Below are positions 1-7,622 of a stretch of 64,000 nucleotides of DNA, one piece after another. The notes beneath the pieces are model-generated. The model was not told the origin of the DNA, ran no database searches, and saw nothing but the letters and a program-made list of their open reading frames with translations. The translations under genes were made by a program, and so were the position numbers. This DNA comes from Methylohalobius sp964654415. Its GTDB lineage: Bacteria > Pseudomonadota > Gammaproteobacteria > Methylococcales > Methylothermaceae. How positions within the stretch are numbered: the stretch's first letter is position 1; every line of letters begins with the position of its first letter. The stretch lies in contig CAZZIP010000003.1 of the NCBI GenBank assembly GCA_964654415.1, forward strand, positions 1 through 64,000, given 5' to 3'.

Positions 1-1
1 C

Positions 2-157
2 GAGGTGGCAGTAAGCGATGAGTTTTTGGAACGCGCTGTCGAAGCGATTGCCAATGCCGCCCGCACCGGCAAAATCGGTGATGGCAAAATTTTCGTCTTG
101 CCTTTGAATGAGGTAATCAGGATCCGTACCGGCGAGACCGGAACGGAAGCTTTGTGA
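2..157 (+). CDS. Nitrogen regulatory protein PII, C-terminal part (truncated by window edge)
   Basis: The first 51 codons read in frame 2 give the C-terminal third of a PII (GlnB/GlnK) signal transducer: a region of the type AVEAIANAARTGKIGDGKIF followed by FVLPLNEVIRIRTGE, ending in a short acidic tail and TGA. TGKIGDGKIFV is the conserved ATP/2-oxoglutarate-binding segment, and the RIRTGE ending is typical of the trimeric PII fold. PII proteins sense 2-oxoglutarate and ATP/ADP and control ammonium uptake and glutamine synthetase. The uridylylation loop (Tyr51) lies outside the window, so GlnB and GlnK cannot be told apart. Confidence 0.9.
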   Translation, partial: EVAVSDEFLERAVEAIANAARTGKIGDGKIFVLPLNEVIRIRTGETGTEAL

Positions 158-176
158 TCCGCCTCATCCGGGAGCC

Positions 177-758
177 TTAGGCGATTTGGCTGTGAGCCTC
201 AGGGGAGAGGTGTTCACGGCAGATGAGTTCAAGTTCTTCTACGGTCAGAGGTAGCTGAGTCAAACCGCAGCGATGGCCGGCTTCTGTCAGCTGTAAGTGT
301 CTGCAGGTTTTGCAAACGCCGAAGGCTCTTCGTTGACGCGCCTCCTGCATGGCTTTAAGCAAGGTCGCTAGATCCTCCACCAATTGCTGTTGGCGGTTCG
401 GTGGCAATTGAGCAATTGCCAACTTCAAGAGGAGCGGAGGCGTGTTCGCCGCGATCAATGCCCTCCCTTTGGCGGTCAAATGCAAATGGACGACGCGTTT
501 GTCCTTGGAGTCTGGGGTCTTTTCGATGTAGCCTTTGCTTTCCAGGACGCTCAGCGTCTGGGAGACCGTGCCTTTGGTGAGACCCATGTATTCGGCCACC
601 GCGGCAGGAATGTTGCTATGGCGGTTACAGATGCTCAGGTAATGAAGCGCTTCCAATTGTGCCGGTTGCAGACGGCTGCCTTCATCTGTCTGGCGGGCCT
701 CAGCGCGGAGTAGATTGGCGATCCGTTCCAGATATTCGTAGACTCGTTGTGTAGTCAT
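177..758 (-). CDS. MarR-family transcriptional regulator with C-terminal four-Cys extension
   Basis: A 193-residue winged-helix regulator. The middle shows the MarR pattern: a helix (LEALHYLSIC), a recognition region (YMGLTKGTVSQTLSVLESKGYI) and a wing (DKRVVHLHLTAKG). Unlike classical MarR it carries a C-terminal extension of about 45 residues with Cys spaced C-x2-C-x11-C-x15-C and a His next to the last Cys, which looks like a metal or Fe-S site. I chose the ATG at 758; the frame runs back to a TTG at 791, but the preceding residues look non-native. It is divergent from the cytochrome c gene with 84 bp between them, so autoregulation and control of that gene are plausible. The inducer is unknown. 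Confidence 0.8.
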   Translation of the reverse strand: MTTQRVYEYLERIANLLRAEARQTDEGSRLQPAQLEALHYLSICNRHSNIPAAVAEYMGLTKGTVSQTLSVLESKGYIEKTPDSKDKRVVHLHLTAKGRALIAANTPPLLLKLAIAQLPPNRQQQLVEDLATLLKAMQEARQRRAFGVCKTCRHLQLTEAGHRCGLTQLPLTVEELELICREHLSPEAHSQIA

Positions 759-842
759 AAGAAAGTCGGTTTGTCTGGGTGGGCGAGGCAATCGGCGGAT
801 TTGTTATTATAGTGAACGCTGAAAGACAGGGTAAAAAAACTC

Positions 843-1166
843 ATGCATAAGATCGTGCTGGCTTTGATGATATTAGTCCTTGGCGGCTATGCCGGTAATG
901 CATTGTCTGCCGATATCGAAGCAGGGAAAAAGCTCGCTCAGGCCAAAAAATGTGGCGATTGTCACGGTGCTGCTGGAATCAGCCCAGAAGGTACTTCCTA
1001 TCCGAATCTTGCTGGTCAAAAACTCGCTTATCTAAAACAAGCGCTTACAGCTTACCGCGACAAAGACCGCCAACATCCGCTCATGACCAGCATGGCCGCA
1101 GGCTTGAGCGATAAAGACATCGCCAATCTGGCTGAGTATTTTACCAGTCTTTCATCTTGCCCTTGA
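843..1166 (+). CDS. Small periplasmic class I cytochrome c (c553/c4-like)
   Basis: A 107-residue monoheme cytochrome. Residues 1-23 form a signal peptide (hydrophobic core, cleavage near ALSA). The heme motif CGDCH is at residues 37-41, and Met81 or Met84 in the HPLMTSMA segment can serve as the distal ligand; the C-terminal helix IANLAEYFTSL is typical of the family. It should carry electrons in the periplasm; the partner cannot be read from the sequence. Its 3' end overlaps the convergent spermidine synthase gene by 15 bp. It is divergent from the MarR-type regulator, a plausible controller. Confidence 0.85.
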   Translation: MHKIVLALMILVLGGYAGNALSADIEAGKKLAQAKKCGDCHGAAGISPEGTSYPNLAGQKLAYLKQALTAYRDKDRQHPLMTSMAAGLSDKDIANLAEYFTSLSSCP

Positions 1167-2024
1167 AGCATAAGGGTTTTTCTCCATCGCCTCGATGAAA
1201 AAGTTGGGGGCGGCCAATGCGGCCTGATGGATCGCCAGGTTGTAATACCGCGTTGGGAAGGGTTGATTCTGGATGTCTTGCAGGCGAGGGGAAAGCCCGG
1301 TTTTACAGGCGATGGTCGCGCTCCACCAGCCGGAAGGATACACCGGTTGTGGAAAGAAAAGCGTATAGACTTCATTGAATCCTGCTGCCTGCATGGCGCG
1401 GCGGATGGCACATATGAGATCCAAATGGAACAATGGGGATTCGCTTTGCTGGACCAGAAGGCCGTCTTGGCTTAAGCAGCGCAGGCAGTCGCGATAGAAC
1501 GCTTCGGTGAAAAGACCCTCGGCAGGTCCCACCGGGTCGGTGCTGTCGACGATGATCAGCTCGACGCTATCGGGCGATGCCTCCCGTGTCCACTTGATCC
1601 CGTCTTCGAATTTCAGCTGGGCCCTTGGGTCGCCATTGGCCTCGCACAGCTCTGGAAAATACCGTTCAGCCAGGCGCGTGACCCGCTCGTCGATCTCGAT
1701 CTGGACGGCGCTTTCGACTTCAGGGTGTTTGAGTACTTCTTTGAGGCTGCCGCAATCGCCCCCACCGATGATCCATACCCGTTTGGGAGCTGGGTGGCTG
1801 TAAAGCGCCGGATGGGTCATCATCTCGTGATAGAAGAAATTGTCGCGCTCAGAGAGCATGATGCAGCCGTCGATCACCATCAAGTTGCCGAAGCCTTCGG
1901 TCGCATAAATCTCGATTTTCTGAAAAGGGGTTTGTTCCTCGTGCAGCTTGCGCTTTATCTTAAGGGAAAAAGCGCTGCCGTTTTTAGCGTCGATTTCGGT
2001 AAACCAAGCGCGCGCGTCCAACAT
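1152..2024 (-). CDS. speE: Spermidine synthase (polyamine aminopropyltransferase)
   Basis: A 290-residue protein transferring the aminopropyl group of decarboxylated S-adenosylmethionine to putrescine. The N-terminal beta domain is followed by a Rossmann domain with the GGGDCGSLKEVLKH nucleotide loop (usually GGGDG), VQIEIDERV for the adenosine-binding acidic residue, and the DSTDPVGPAEGLF segment containing catalytic Asp residues. Length matches bacterial SpeE. ATG at 2024 was chosen because AGAGG lies 9 nt upstream and family proteins begin about here; the frame stays open a little further upstream. It appears to be transcribed alone. No SpeD is in view. Confidence 0.93.
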   Translation of the reverse strand: MLDARAWFTEIDAKNGSAFSLKIKRKLHEEQTPFQKIEIYATEGFGNLMVIDGCIMLSERDNFFYHEMMTHPALYSHPAPKRVWIIGGGDCGSLKEVLKHPEVESAVQIEIDERVTRLAERYFPELCEANGDPRAQLKFEDGIKWTREASPDSVELIIVDSTDPVGPAEGLFTEAFYRDCLRCLSQDGLLVQQSESPLFHLDLICAIRRAMQAAGFNEVYTLFFPQPVYPSGWWSATIACKTGLSPRLQDIQNQPFPTRYYNLAIHQAALAAPNFFIEAMEKNPYASRAR

Positions 2025-2221
2025 GGAAAATGGGCCTCTTGTCAAACTGCAAAGGTTAAAGTTTCCCCCATCGCGCGGGCAACTTGCAAGCTTGGCGTTG
2101 ACTTTTGCCTGAGGAAGGCCGTCCGTCTACACGGTATGTACACGGTATAATCGAAGCGGTCGTCGGGTTCGCTGCGAAGCACCCACCGACAAAGGGGATC
2201 AGGCGTAAGAGAAATCCACGA

Positions 2222-3127
2222 TCACCCGTGCACCGGCCAAAGTGTCCAACCGCAGGCAGCCACCCACAGCACTACGGTAGCAAGCAGCTGCCAGTCGCTG
2301 AGCAGCGCATCGGTGGGCGACTCGCCACCGTCAAGAGCCTCGACCACGAACCAGTAACGGAATAAGCCGAACAGAACCAAAGGAACCGTGATGACCAACT
2401 GGGGCTTGGCTGAGATCACGAACATGCTGTAGAACAAAAGCGCCCCAGTGGCCGACATTTCCGCATAGCGATCTACCAGCGATATGGAATATTTTTCGAG
2501 TACCTTGCGGCCCTCGGTGCCACTCTGGCTGAGCTCCTGACGCCGTTTGACGGCGGCCAAATACAGCGCCAAGCACAAGGTCGTAATGAACATCCAAGAG
2601 GATACCGGCACATCCAGCGCCATAGCACCCGCGTAGACACGCAGGACAAAGCCGATAGCGACCGTGAAGATGTCGACCACAGGTTGATGCTTGAGCACGA
2701 ATGTGTAGGCCAGGTTCAAGAGCAGATAGGCTGCGATGACTGTTACCACCTTCGGGGCGATGAACCATCCCCATACCAAAACGGCGTAGAGAACCGTAAG
2801 CAGGGTTAGGGCTGCAGGTGCCGAAACGACTCCAGCCGCCAGGGGACGGGTCTTGGACTTTTGGGGGTGTCGTCGGTCGTGCTCCATGTCGTGTATGTCG
2901 TTGACGATGTAGGTCGCCGACGAGCCGACGCAGAACAGCACCATCGCCAACAACGCGCGGCTGACGGCATCAATATTCAGAAACGCCCCAGAAAACACCA
3001 GCGGGGCCAGAACAAAGCTGTTTTTGATCCACTGCTTTGGCCGCATCAGCTGGATCAACCCCAGCGTCTGCACTAGAGGCGAACGAACCCTTGCGGTATC
3101 ATTTCTACTTCCGGCGTTTGATGACAT
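2222..3127 (-). CDS. UbiA-type decaprenyl-phosphate 5-phosphoribosyltransferase (DPPR synthase)
   Basis: A 301-residue integral membrane prenyltransferase with about eight hydrophobic segments. MRPKQWIKN (residues 28-36) and the Asp-rich NDIHDMEHD motif (76-84) identify the DPPR-synthase branch of the UbiA superfamily (Mycobacterium Rv3806c type), which transfers 5-phosphoribose from PRPP to polyprenyl phosphate. KRRQEL (194-199) is also typical of this branch. The frame is open 136 codons further upstream, but that part is antisense to gtrA and not family-like, so I start at the ATG at 3127. It is back to back with gtrA, with only 6 bp between the two ATGs. With DprE1 and DprE2 next door it should make a polyprenyl-phosphoryl-D-arabinose donor. 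Confidence 0.85.
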   Translation of the reverse strand: MSSNAGSRNDTARVRSPLVQTLGLIQLMRPKQWIKNSFVLAPLVFSGAFLNIDAVSRALLAMVLFCVGSSATYIVNDIHDMEHDRRHPQKSKTRPLAAGVVSAPAALTLLTVLYAVLVWGWFIAPKVVTVIAAYLLLNLAYTFVLKHQPVVDIFTVAIGFVLRVYAGAMALDVPVSSWMFITTLCLALYLAAVKRRQELSQSGTEGRKVLEKYSISLVDRYAEMSATGALLFYSMFVISAKPQLVITVPLVLFGLFRYWFVVEALDGGESPTDALLSDWQLLATVVLWVAACGWTLWPVHG

Positions 3128-3133
3128 TTTTAA

Positions 3134-3565
3134 ATGTTTTCCTCCTCTAAGCTGGCGGCTAGCTACGCTATTTTCGCACTGATTGCCACGGCAGCAAACC
3201 TCGGGGCTCAGGATCTTGTCATCCGTGCCTACAACGGCGCCTTCGACATCCTGGCCTCGGTCGTCGTGGGCACAGGCGTTGGGCTGCTGGTCAAGTACGT
3301 GCTCGACAAGCGCTACATCTTCCGCTTTCGGGCGCGCAGCGTCGCCCACGACACTCAAACCTTTGCTCTCTATACCGTCATGGGCTTGGCCACAACCGTG
3401 GTCTTCTGGGGCTTTGAGTTTGGCTTCCACCGCATCTTCGAGACCAAGGAAATGCGCTACCTCGGCGGCGCTATTGGCCTGGCCATCGGCTACCTGACCA
3501 AGTACCACCTCGATAAGCGTTTCGTGTTCAGACAAATCTCAGAACGGGCTGCCCGTGGAGAGTGA
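3134..3565 (+). CDS. GtrA-family small membrane protein (lipid-linked sugar flippase candidate)
   Basis: A 143-residue protein with four hydrophobic segments (about 9-27, 39-56, 76-98, 108-124), the GtrA/DPMS-flippase topology. It contains a clear internal two-fold repeat: KYVLDKRYIFR (54-64) and KYHLDKRFVFR (123-133), each following a membrane segment. GtrA proteins are thought to flip polyprenyl-phosphate sugars. Its stop codon directly abuts the DprE1 start, so it heads the gtrA-dprE1-dprE2 operon and may export the arabinose donor. No Shine-Dalgarno sequence is visible before the ATG, and only 6 bp separate it from the divergent ubiA-type start. Confidence 0.8.
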   Translation: MFSSSKLAASYAIFALIATAANLGAQDLVIRAYNGAFDILASVVVGTGVGLLVKYVLDKRYIFRFRARSVAHDTQTFALYTVMGLATTVVFWGFEFGFHRIFETKEMRYLGGAIGLAIGYLTKYHLDKRFVFRQISERAARGE

Positions 3566-4864
3566 ATGAAACCGGTAACCTCGTGGGGACGCTTGAGCGC
3601 CGAGCCTCATCGCGTCGTCGTCCTGAACGATCCATCTCGGGTCAAAAGCCTTGTGTGCCGGGGGCCTCACCCGGGCCTGGCCTATGGCATGGGGCGCAGC
3701 TACGGCGACGTCTGCCTAAATCCGAAAGGCACGCTCTGGGTGACGACTGGTCTTGACCATTTCATCGCTTTCGACGACGACACCGGCCGCCTGGTGTGTG
3801 AGGCCGGGGTTTTGCTGCGGGACATCCAGCGCCTGGTCATCCCTCGCGGCTGGATGCTGCCGGTGACGCCAGGCACCCAGCTGGTGACCGTAGGGGGCGC
3901 TATTGCCAACGACGTGCACGGCAAGAACCATCACGTGTGTGGGTCTTTCGGCGATCACGTCTTGCGCCTTACCCTCGTTCGCACCGATGGGGAGGTTATC
4001 CAGTGCGGCCCGAATGAGCGGGCGGATTGGTTTGCGGCGACTGTGGGCGGGCTGGGCCTGACGGGGGTGATCACGCAGGCCGAAATCCAGTTGCGCCGTG
4101 TGGCTGGTCCCTGGCTGGATACCGAAACCGTTCCCTATGCCAACCTGGGCGAGTTTTTTCGGCTTGCGGATGATTCTGAGGCCGGTTGGGAACATACGGT
4201 GTCTTGGGTCGACTGCAACACAGGAAGTGGGCGCGGTTTATTCATGCGCGCCAACCCCACCGATGTCGGAGATCGCCCGGCGCCCAAGCGGCGTCAGCGG
4301 ACCATGCCCTTTGTGCCACCCGTTTCCTTGGTCAATCGGCTGTCGCTGCGTTTTTTCAACCTGGCTTACTACCACCTGAAGAGGCGGCAGGCAGGGCGGG
4401 CCATCGCGCACTACGAGCCGTTTCTCTATCCGCTCGACAACCTACTCGAGTGGAACCGAATGTACGGCCCAAAGGGCTTTTTCCAATACCAGTGCGTGGT
4501 GCCACGTGAAGTCGGGCAAGACGCGGTTTATGCCATGCTCAAACAAATCGCCCGCTTTGGGGACGGTTCGTTCCTCGCCGTCCTGAAGACCTTTGGCAAC
4601 CGCCAGCCGGTTGGGATGCTGAGCTTTCCGCAGCCTGGGGTGACGCTGGCGCTAGACTTTCCAAATCGCGGGGAGCGCACGCGCAAGCTTTTCGAGCGCC
4701 TGGATGCCATTGTGCGCGAGGCCAAGGGCCGCCTTTATTCGGCCAAGGACGCGCGCATGCCAAAAGCGCTCTTTGAGGCAGGCTATCTGCGCCTGGGGGA
4801 ATTCATGAAATACCGGGACCCGGGCATCAGCTCCGGGCTTTCCCGCCGTTTGCTGGGGAGTTAG
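3566..4864 (+). CDS. dprE1: DprE1-like decaprenylphosphoryl-beta-D-ribose 2'-oxidase (FAD)
   Basis: A 432-residue FAD-dependent oxidase of the vanillyl-alcohol oxidase fold. GRSYGD (43-48), the PGTQLVTVGGAIANDVHGKNH segment starting near 102 and GGLGLTGVIT (161-170) form the FAD domain. The C-terminal YSAKDAR keeps the active-site Lys (K394, equivalent to mycobacterial K418). At the position of mycobacterial Cys387, the benzothiazinone target in NICVDFP, this protein has Ala362 (TLALDFP). It oxidises polyprenyl-phosphoryl-ribose to the 2'-keto intermediate that DprE2 reduces. ATG immediately follows the gtrA stop, and the stop immediately precedes dprE2. Confidence 0.9.
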   Translation: MKPVTSWGRLSAEPHRVVVLNDPSRVKSLVCRGPHPGLAYGMGRSYGDVCLNPKGTLWVTTGLDHFIAFDDDTGRLVCEAGVLLRDIQRLVIPRGWMLPVTPGTQLVTVGGAIANDVHGKNHHVCGSFGDHVLRLTLVRTDGEVIQCGPNERADWFAATVGGLGLTGVITQAEIQLRRVAGPWLDTETVPYANLGEFFRLADDSEAGWEHTVSWVDCNTGSGRGLFMRANPTDVGDRPAPKRRQRTMPFVPPVSLVNRLSLRFFNLAYYHLKRRQAGRAIAHYEPFLYPLDNLLEWNRMYGPKGFFQYQCVVPREVGQDAVYAMLKQIARFGDGSFLAVLKTFGNRQPVGMLSFPQPGVTLALDFPNRGERTRKLFERLDAIVREAKGRLYSAKDARMPKALFEAGYLRLGEFMKYRDPGISSGLSRRLLGS

Positions 4865-5617
4865 ATGAACGCTAAGAAAAGAATCGTCATTGTTGGCGCC
4901 ACCTCGGCCATTGCCGAGCACTGTGCCAGGTACTGGCTGGAAAAGCAGCCGTCTGATCTGACTTTGGTGGGCCGTGACGCAAAGCGCATCGAACGGGTTG
5001 CAAAGGACCTCAAGGTGCGCAGCCCGCAATCTGAGATTCGCGTCGTTCAGGCAGAGTTTCTAAATCCCAAAGCCATAAGCGCCACGGTCAAAAACATCGT
5101 TGAATCCGGTCGCGTCGATATCGTCCTAATTGCCCACGGATCACTGCCCGACCAGAGCGAGTGCCAGAACGACCTTCAGTCTTGCCGCGATGCCTTAGAA
5201 ATCAACGGGGTATCACCCGTTCTCTACGCCGAGGCCTTTGCCAAAGAAATGGAAAAAGCCAACCACGGCACCATTGCCTTGATCGGCTCTGTGGCAGGCG
5301 ACCGGGGACGGAAATCCAACTACGTCTACGGGGCCGCCAAAGGACTGGTTGCGCGCTATGCCCAAGGCTTGCAGCACCGTTTTGCAAGTACCGGGGTCAA
5401 GGTGGTGCTGATAAAACCAGGCCCTACGGATACCCCGATGACGGCTCACCTCAAGGAGAAGGGCGCTAAACTCGCGCCCGTTGAAGATGTGGCAACGCGG
5501 ATTGTTGAGGGCATAGAGTTGGGCAAGCCGGTCGTCTATGCGCCAGGGAAGTGGTGGTTGATTATGATGATTATCCGGCACCTGCCTGCGTTTGTGTTCA
5601 ACAAGATGGATATTTGA
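4865..5617 (+). CDS. dprE2: DprE2-like decaprenylphospho-beta-D-erythro-pentofuranosid-2-ulose 2-reductase (SDR)
   Basis: A 250-residue short-chain dehydrogenase. GATSAIA at 11-17 is the NAD(P)-binding loop of the DprE2 subgroup (in place of GxxxGxG), Ser142 (IGSVAGDRG) and Y155-x3-K159 (YGAAK) form the catalytic triad, and KPGPTDTPMT follows. It reduces the 2'-keto intermediate from DprE1 to complete the ribose-to-arabinose epimerisation. It is last in the gtrA-dprE1-dprE2 operon, with no gap after dprE1. The hydrophobic C-terminus (WLIMMIIRHLP) is normal for the family. No arabinosyltransferase gene is adjacent. Confidence 0.88.
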   Translation: MNAKKRIVIVGATSAIAEHCARYWLEKQPSDLTLVGRDAKRIERVAKDLKVRSPQSEIRVVQAEFLNPKAISATVKNIVESGRVDIVLIAHGSLPDQSECQNDLQSCRDALEINGVSPVLYAEAFAKEMEKANHGTIALIGSVAGDRGRKSNYVYGAAKGLVARYAQGLQHRFASTGVKVVLIKPGPTDTPMTAHLKEKGAKLAPVEDVATRIVEGIELGKPVVYAPGKWWLIMMIIRHLPAFVFNKMDI

Positions 5618-5681
5618 GTTAAGGGCACTTTAGGATAACTCGCTCTCCCTACGGGATGGTTGTATTGCCCCCTTACCTTGT

Positions 5682-5707
5682 CCTCTCCCCAGCTTGCGGG
5701 GGAGAGG
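5682..5707. repeat. Inverted repeat, possible dispersed repeat or terminator-like hairpin
   Basis: CCTCTCCCC (5682-5690) pairs perfectly with GGGGAGAGG (5699-5707) over an 8-nt loop. No T-tract follows on either strand, so it is not a classical intrinsic terminator. It lies in the 217-bp gap between the convergent dprE2 and porin genes. Hairpins with this C-rich arm are common as dispersed intergenic repeats in proteobacterial genomes; copy number in this genome cannot be judged from the window. The rest of the gap shows no gene. Confidence 0.5.
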
Positions 5708-5834
5708 GTATATAAATCAGAGCTTCTGTAAGGTTGAGGGTGGGTGGATATGCCCGCTGCAAGCTTTTCCTGCTCATGCGTCAGCACCATGCGGTAGTCT
5801 CTTTCTGCTGATCCTTTTCAAGCCTTATGCTTGA

Positions 5835-7079
5835 TCAAAACAGCGCCACCACTGCATCCACCGAAAACAAAAGCTGTTGGTCCTTTTGCCCGGCGTCGAA
5901 AGCCTTGGTGTTTTCCGACCAGTCGTAGCGAATTTCCGGGCGGATCTTGAACCAGGCGGTTGGTTTCCAATTGAAGCCCAACGTGGCTTCGTAGAAGTTG
6001 GCCGATTTGCCAGGCCGCACGCCATCGCCCCCTAAGCTGATGACGCGCACTCCCTGCTCGTCGCGGAACCACTCGACTCGGGCACCTAGGGAGAGCGTGT
6101 CGGTCAGGTCAAAGGTCAAGTAATTGTTGATCCCGTACCAATGGGGGTCCTGATCGAGGCCGCGGGTGGTCTGCCAGCCGTGGTCGTGCTGGATGGTGTA
6201 ATGCAGGCGGTCGGTGATGTCGTATATCACCACCAGGCTGTAGAGCGAGCGGTCGGCGCGGTCGTCCTCCACCACCTGGCCGTGGATGCCAGTCAAAGTC
6301 ACCGACAGGGCGCTTGCGCCTTCTACGCCATTGGTCCAGTTGAGGCCGCCGATGAAGCTCCAGGCGTTGTCGATGTTGTCGGTGAAGTTGTCCCAACCAG
6401 CCACCGCTCCCACGGTCAATGTGAGGTTTTCAAGCAGCGGCGTAGAGAACAAGGCGCCGGTGTGGGTGAAGGGTTCGCCGTACTGCATGGTGTAGGCGTG
6501 GGTGAAGAAGAAATTGTCCGGCGCTGTGACCACCTCGTAGCCGATCGGGGTGTAAAAGTGGCCAAGTTTAGCGGTGATGCCGTTTAACACCGGTGCATAG
6601 ATCTGAAGATACGCCTGCGGCAGCGCCAGGCGGTTGAACTTCTGTTCGACGTCAGAGACCCACTTTTGCTTGCCGGCGTCGGAGAATTCCAAACCCACCG
6701 CTTGAGTAAAGCGGGTGTCTGAGCCGAACATAAAATCCACTCGCCCGCCTATGTCCCAAGCTTTAGCTTCGGTATTGACGGCGCGCTCCAAAAACAAATT
6801 GAGCTGGTTGAGCTGAACACGCGAGGTGCGGTCGGCGAACGTGGTCGGCCCGTTGCGGTGGTTTGGGGGATTGTCGAAGTTGTGGTTGTAGCCAAAGCTA
6901 AGCCAACCGCCAAAGCGCAGGCCCAAGGTCTGCATCAGTTCGGTTTCGTTATGGTTGAAACCGGTTAAGGCTTTTAGGGCGTTGTCCGGGGTGCGCAGGC
7001 TTTCGGGAAGGTAATCGGCGATTGGATCTTGCGCGCAGGCAGCCGAAGCGAAGGTGGCAGCGAGCAGCATGGATCTCAT
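5835..7079 (-). CDS. Outer-membrane beta-barrel porin (putative beta-barrel porin-2 type)
   Basis: A 414-residue precursor. Residues 1-16 are a short signal peptide ending SAACA before QDP. The mature part is a series of alternating amphipathic strands rich in Tyr, Trp, Asn and Asp (for example LRFGGWLSFGYNHNF, RVDFMFGSDTRF, ARVEWFRDEQG) and ends in a strand finishing VALF with C-terminal Phe, as expected for Bam-assembled barrels. It resembles the OmpL-like/PF07642 porin group; the substrate is unknown. ATG at 7079 is preceded by AGGAG at good spacing; the frame extends to 7142 without family-like residues. Its upstream region contains the inverted-repeat cluster at 7180-7222. Confidence 0.8.
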   Translation of the reverse strand: MRSMLLAATFASAACAQDPIADYLPESLRTPDNALKALTGFNHNETELMQTLGLRFGGWLSFGYNHNFDNPPNHRNGPTTFADRTSRVQLNQLNLFLERAVNTEAKAWDIGGRVDFMFGSDTRFTQAVGLEFSDAGKQKWVSDVEQKFNRLALPQAYLQIYAPVLNGITAKLGHFYTPIGYEVVTAPDNFFFTHAYTMQYGEPFTHTGALFSTPLLENLTLTVGAVAGWDNFTDNIDNAWSFIGGLNWTNGVEGASALSVTLTGIHGQVVEDDRADRSLYSLVVIYDITDRLHYTIQHDHGWQTTRGLDQDPHWYGINNYLTFDLTDTLSLGARVEWFRDEQGVRVISLGGDGVRPGKSANFYEATLGFNWKPTAWFKIRPEIRYDWSENTKAFDAGQKDQQLLFSVDAVVALF

Positions 7080-7179
7080 GAGAAGGCTCCTGATGTTTTT
7101 TTCCCGATTTAGGCTATACAAATTCCAAGCCAAAACAGTCATGCTTGGAAACAGCTTATAAAAACCTAAGTGGCTGCAT

Positions 7180-7222
7180 CATTTTGGGGCATTCAAGAAT
7201 TTTTGCCCCAAAATGGGGCATT
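7180..7222. promoter_or_regulatory. Candidate operator: 12-bp inverted repeat plus direct repeat
   Basis: CATTTTGGGGCA (7180-7191) is repeated in perfect inversion as TGCCCCAAAATG (7204-7215), 12 nt apart. In addition TGGGGCATT occurs twice in direct orientation (7185-7193 and 7214-7222) with a 29-bp period, close to three helical turns. It sits between the divergent porin (start 7079) and DUF2782 gene (start 7294), where a regulator could act on both. I do not recognise the cognate factor. It could also fold as an RNA hairpin, but there is no U-tract directly after it. Confidence 0.5.
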
Positions 7223-7293
7223 TAAACATAAGGGGCCAGCGTGTCAGGTTCTTACTTGCGTATAATGAAACCCTCGAGCGATAGGAGAAGATA

Positions 7294-7602
7294 ATGCGTC
7301 AAGTATTGCTTTTGGCCTTATGGACGGGGATCGTGTTGGCCGTCGATGAAAAACCGCCGCAGCTTGAGCCTTTGCCTGAAGCTGGAGAAGAAGAGCTTCA
7401 GCCGGAAGTCATCATCCGCAGAAGAGGTCGGAACGTGGTGGAAGAATACCGAATCGGCGGGCGCCTGTACGCGATCAAGGTCATCCCGCCGATCGGACCG
7501 CCGTATTACCTGGTCGATCTAGATGGCGACGGCAAATTTGCCCGAAGGAGCGATCTTGAGGCCACCTTGCGCACCCACCAGTGGCGGATTCTGGAGTGGT
7601 AA
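7294..7602 (+). CDS. DUF2782 family secreted small protein
   Basis: A 102-residue protein: an N-terminal signal peptide or anchor (MRQVLLLALWTGIVLAV), a Pro/Glu-rich linker, then the conserved DUF2782 core EVIIRRRGRNVVEEYRIGGRLYAIKVIPPIGPPYYLVD and a C-terminal WRILEW. The family is found in gammaproteobacteria, often near polA; its function is unknown. AGGAG precedes the ATG. It is convergent with the PEP-CTERM gene, 4 bp away, and divergent from the porin. Confidence 0.75.
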   Translation: MRQVLLLALWTGIVLAVDEKPPQLEPLPEAGEEELQPEVIIRRRGRNVVEEYRIGGRLYAIKVIPPIGPPYYLVDLDGDGKFARRSDLEATLRTHQWRILEW

Positions 7603-7603
7603 A

Positions 7604-7622
7604 GCGTCAAATTTTTTGACGC
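7604..7622. terminator. Possible bidirectional hairpin between convergent genes
   Basis: GCGTCAAA (7604-7611) pairs with TTTGACGC (7615-7622) across a 3-nt T loop, just after the DUF2782 stop and overlapping the last codons of the PEP-CTERM gene. An eight-pair stem at a convergent junction fits a shared terminator, but no U-tract follows on either strand, so termination is inference. Confidence 0.35.

Noticed and set aside
3128..3535. N-terminal extension of the UbiA-type gene to 437 aa
   Set aside because: The extra 136 residues are antisense to gtrA and do not resemble any prenyltransferase; ATG 3127 is preferred.
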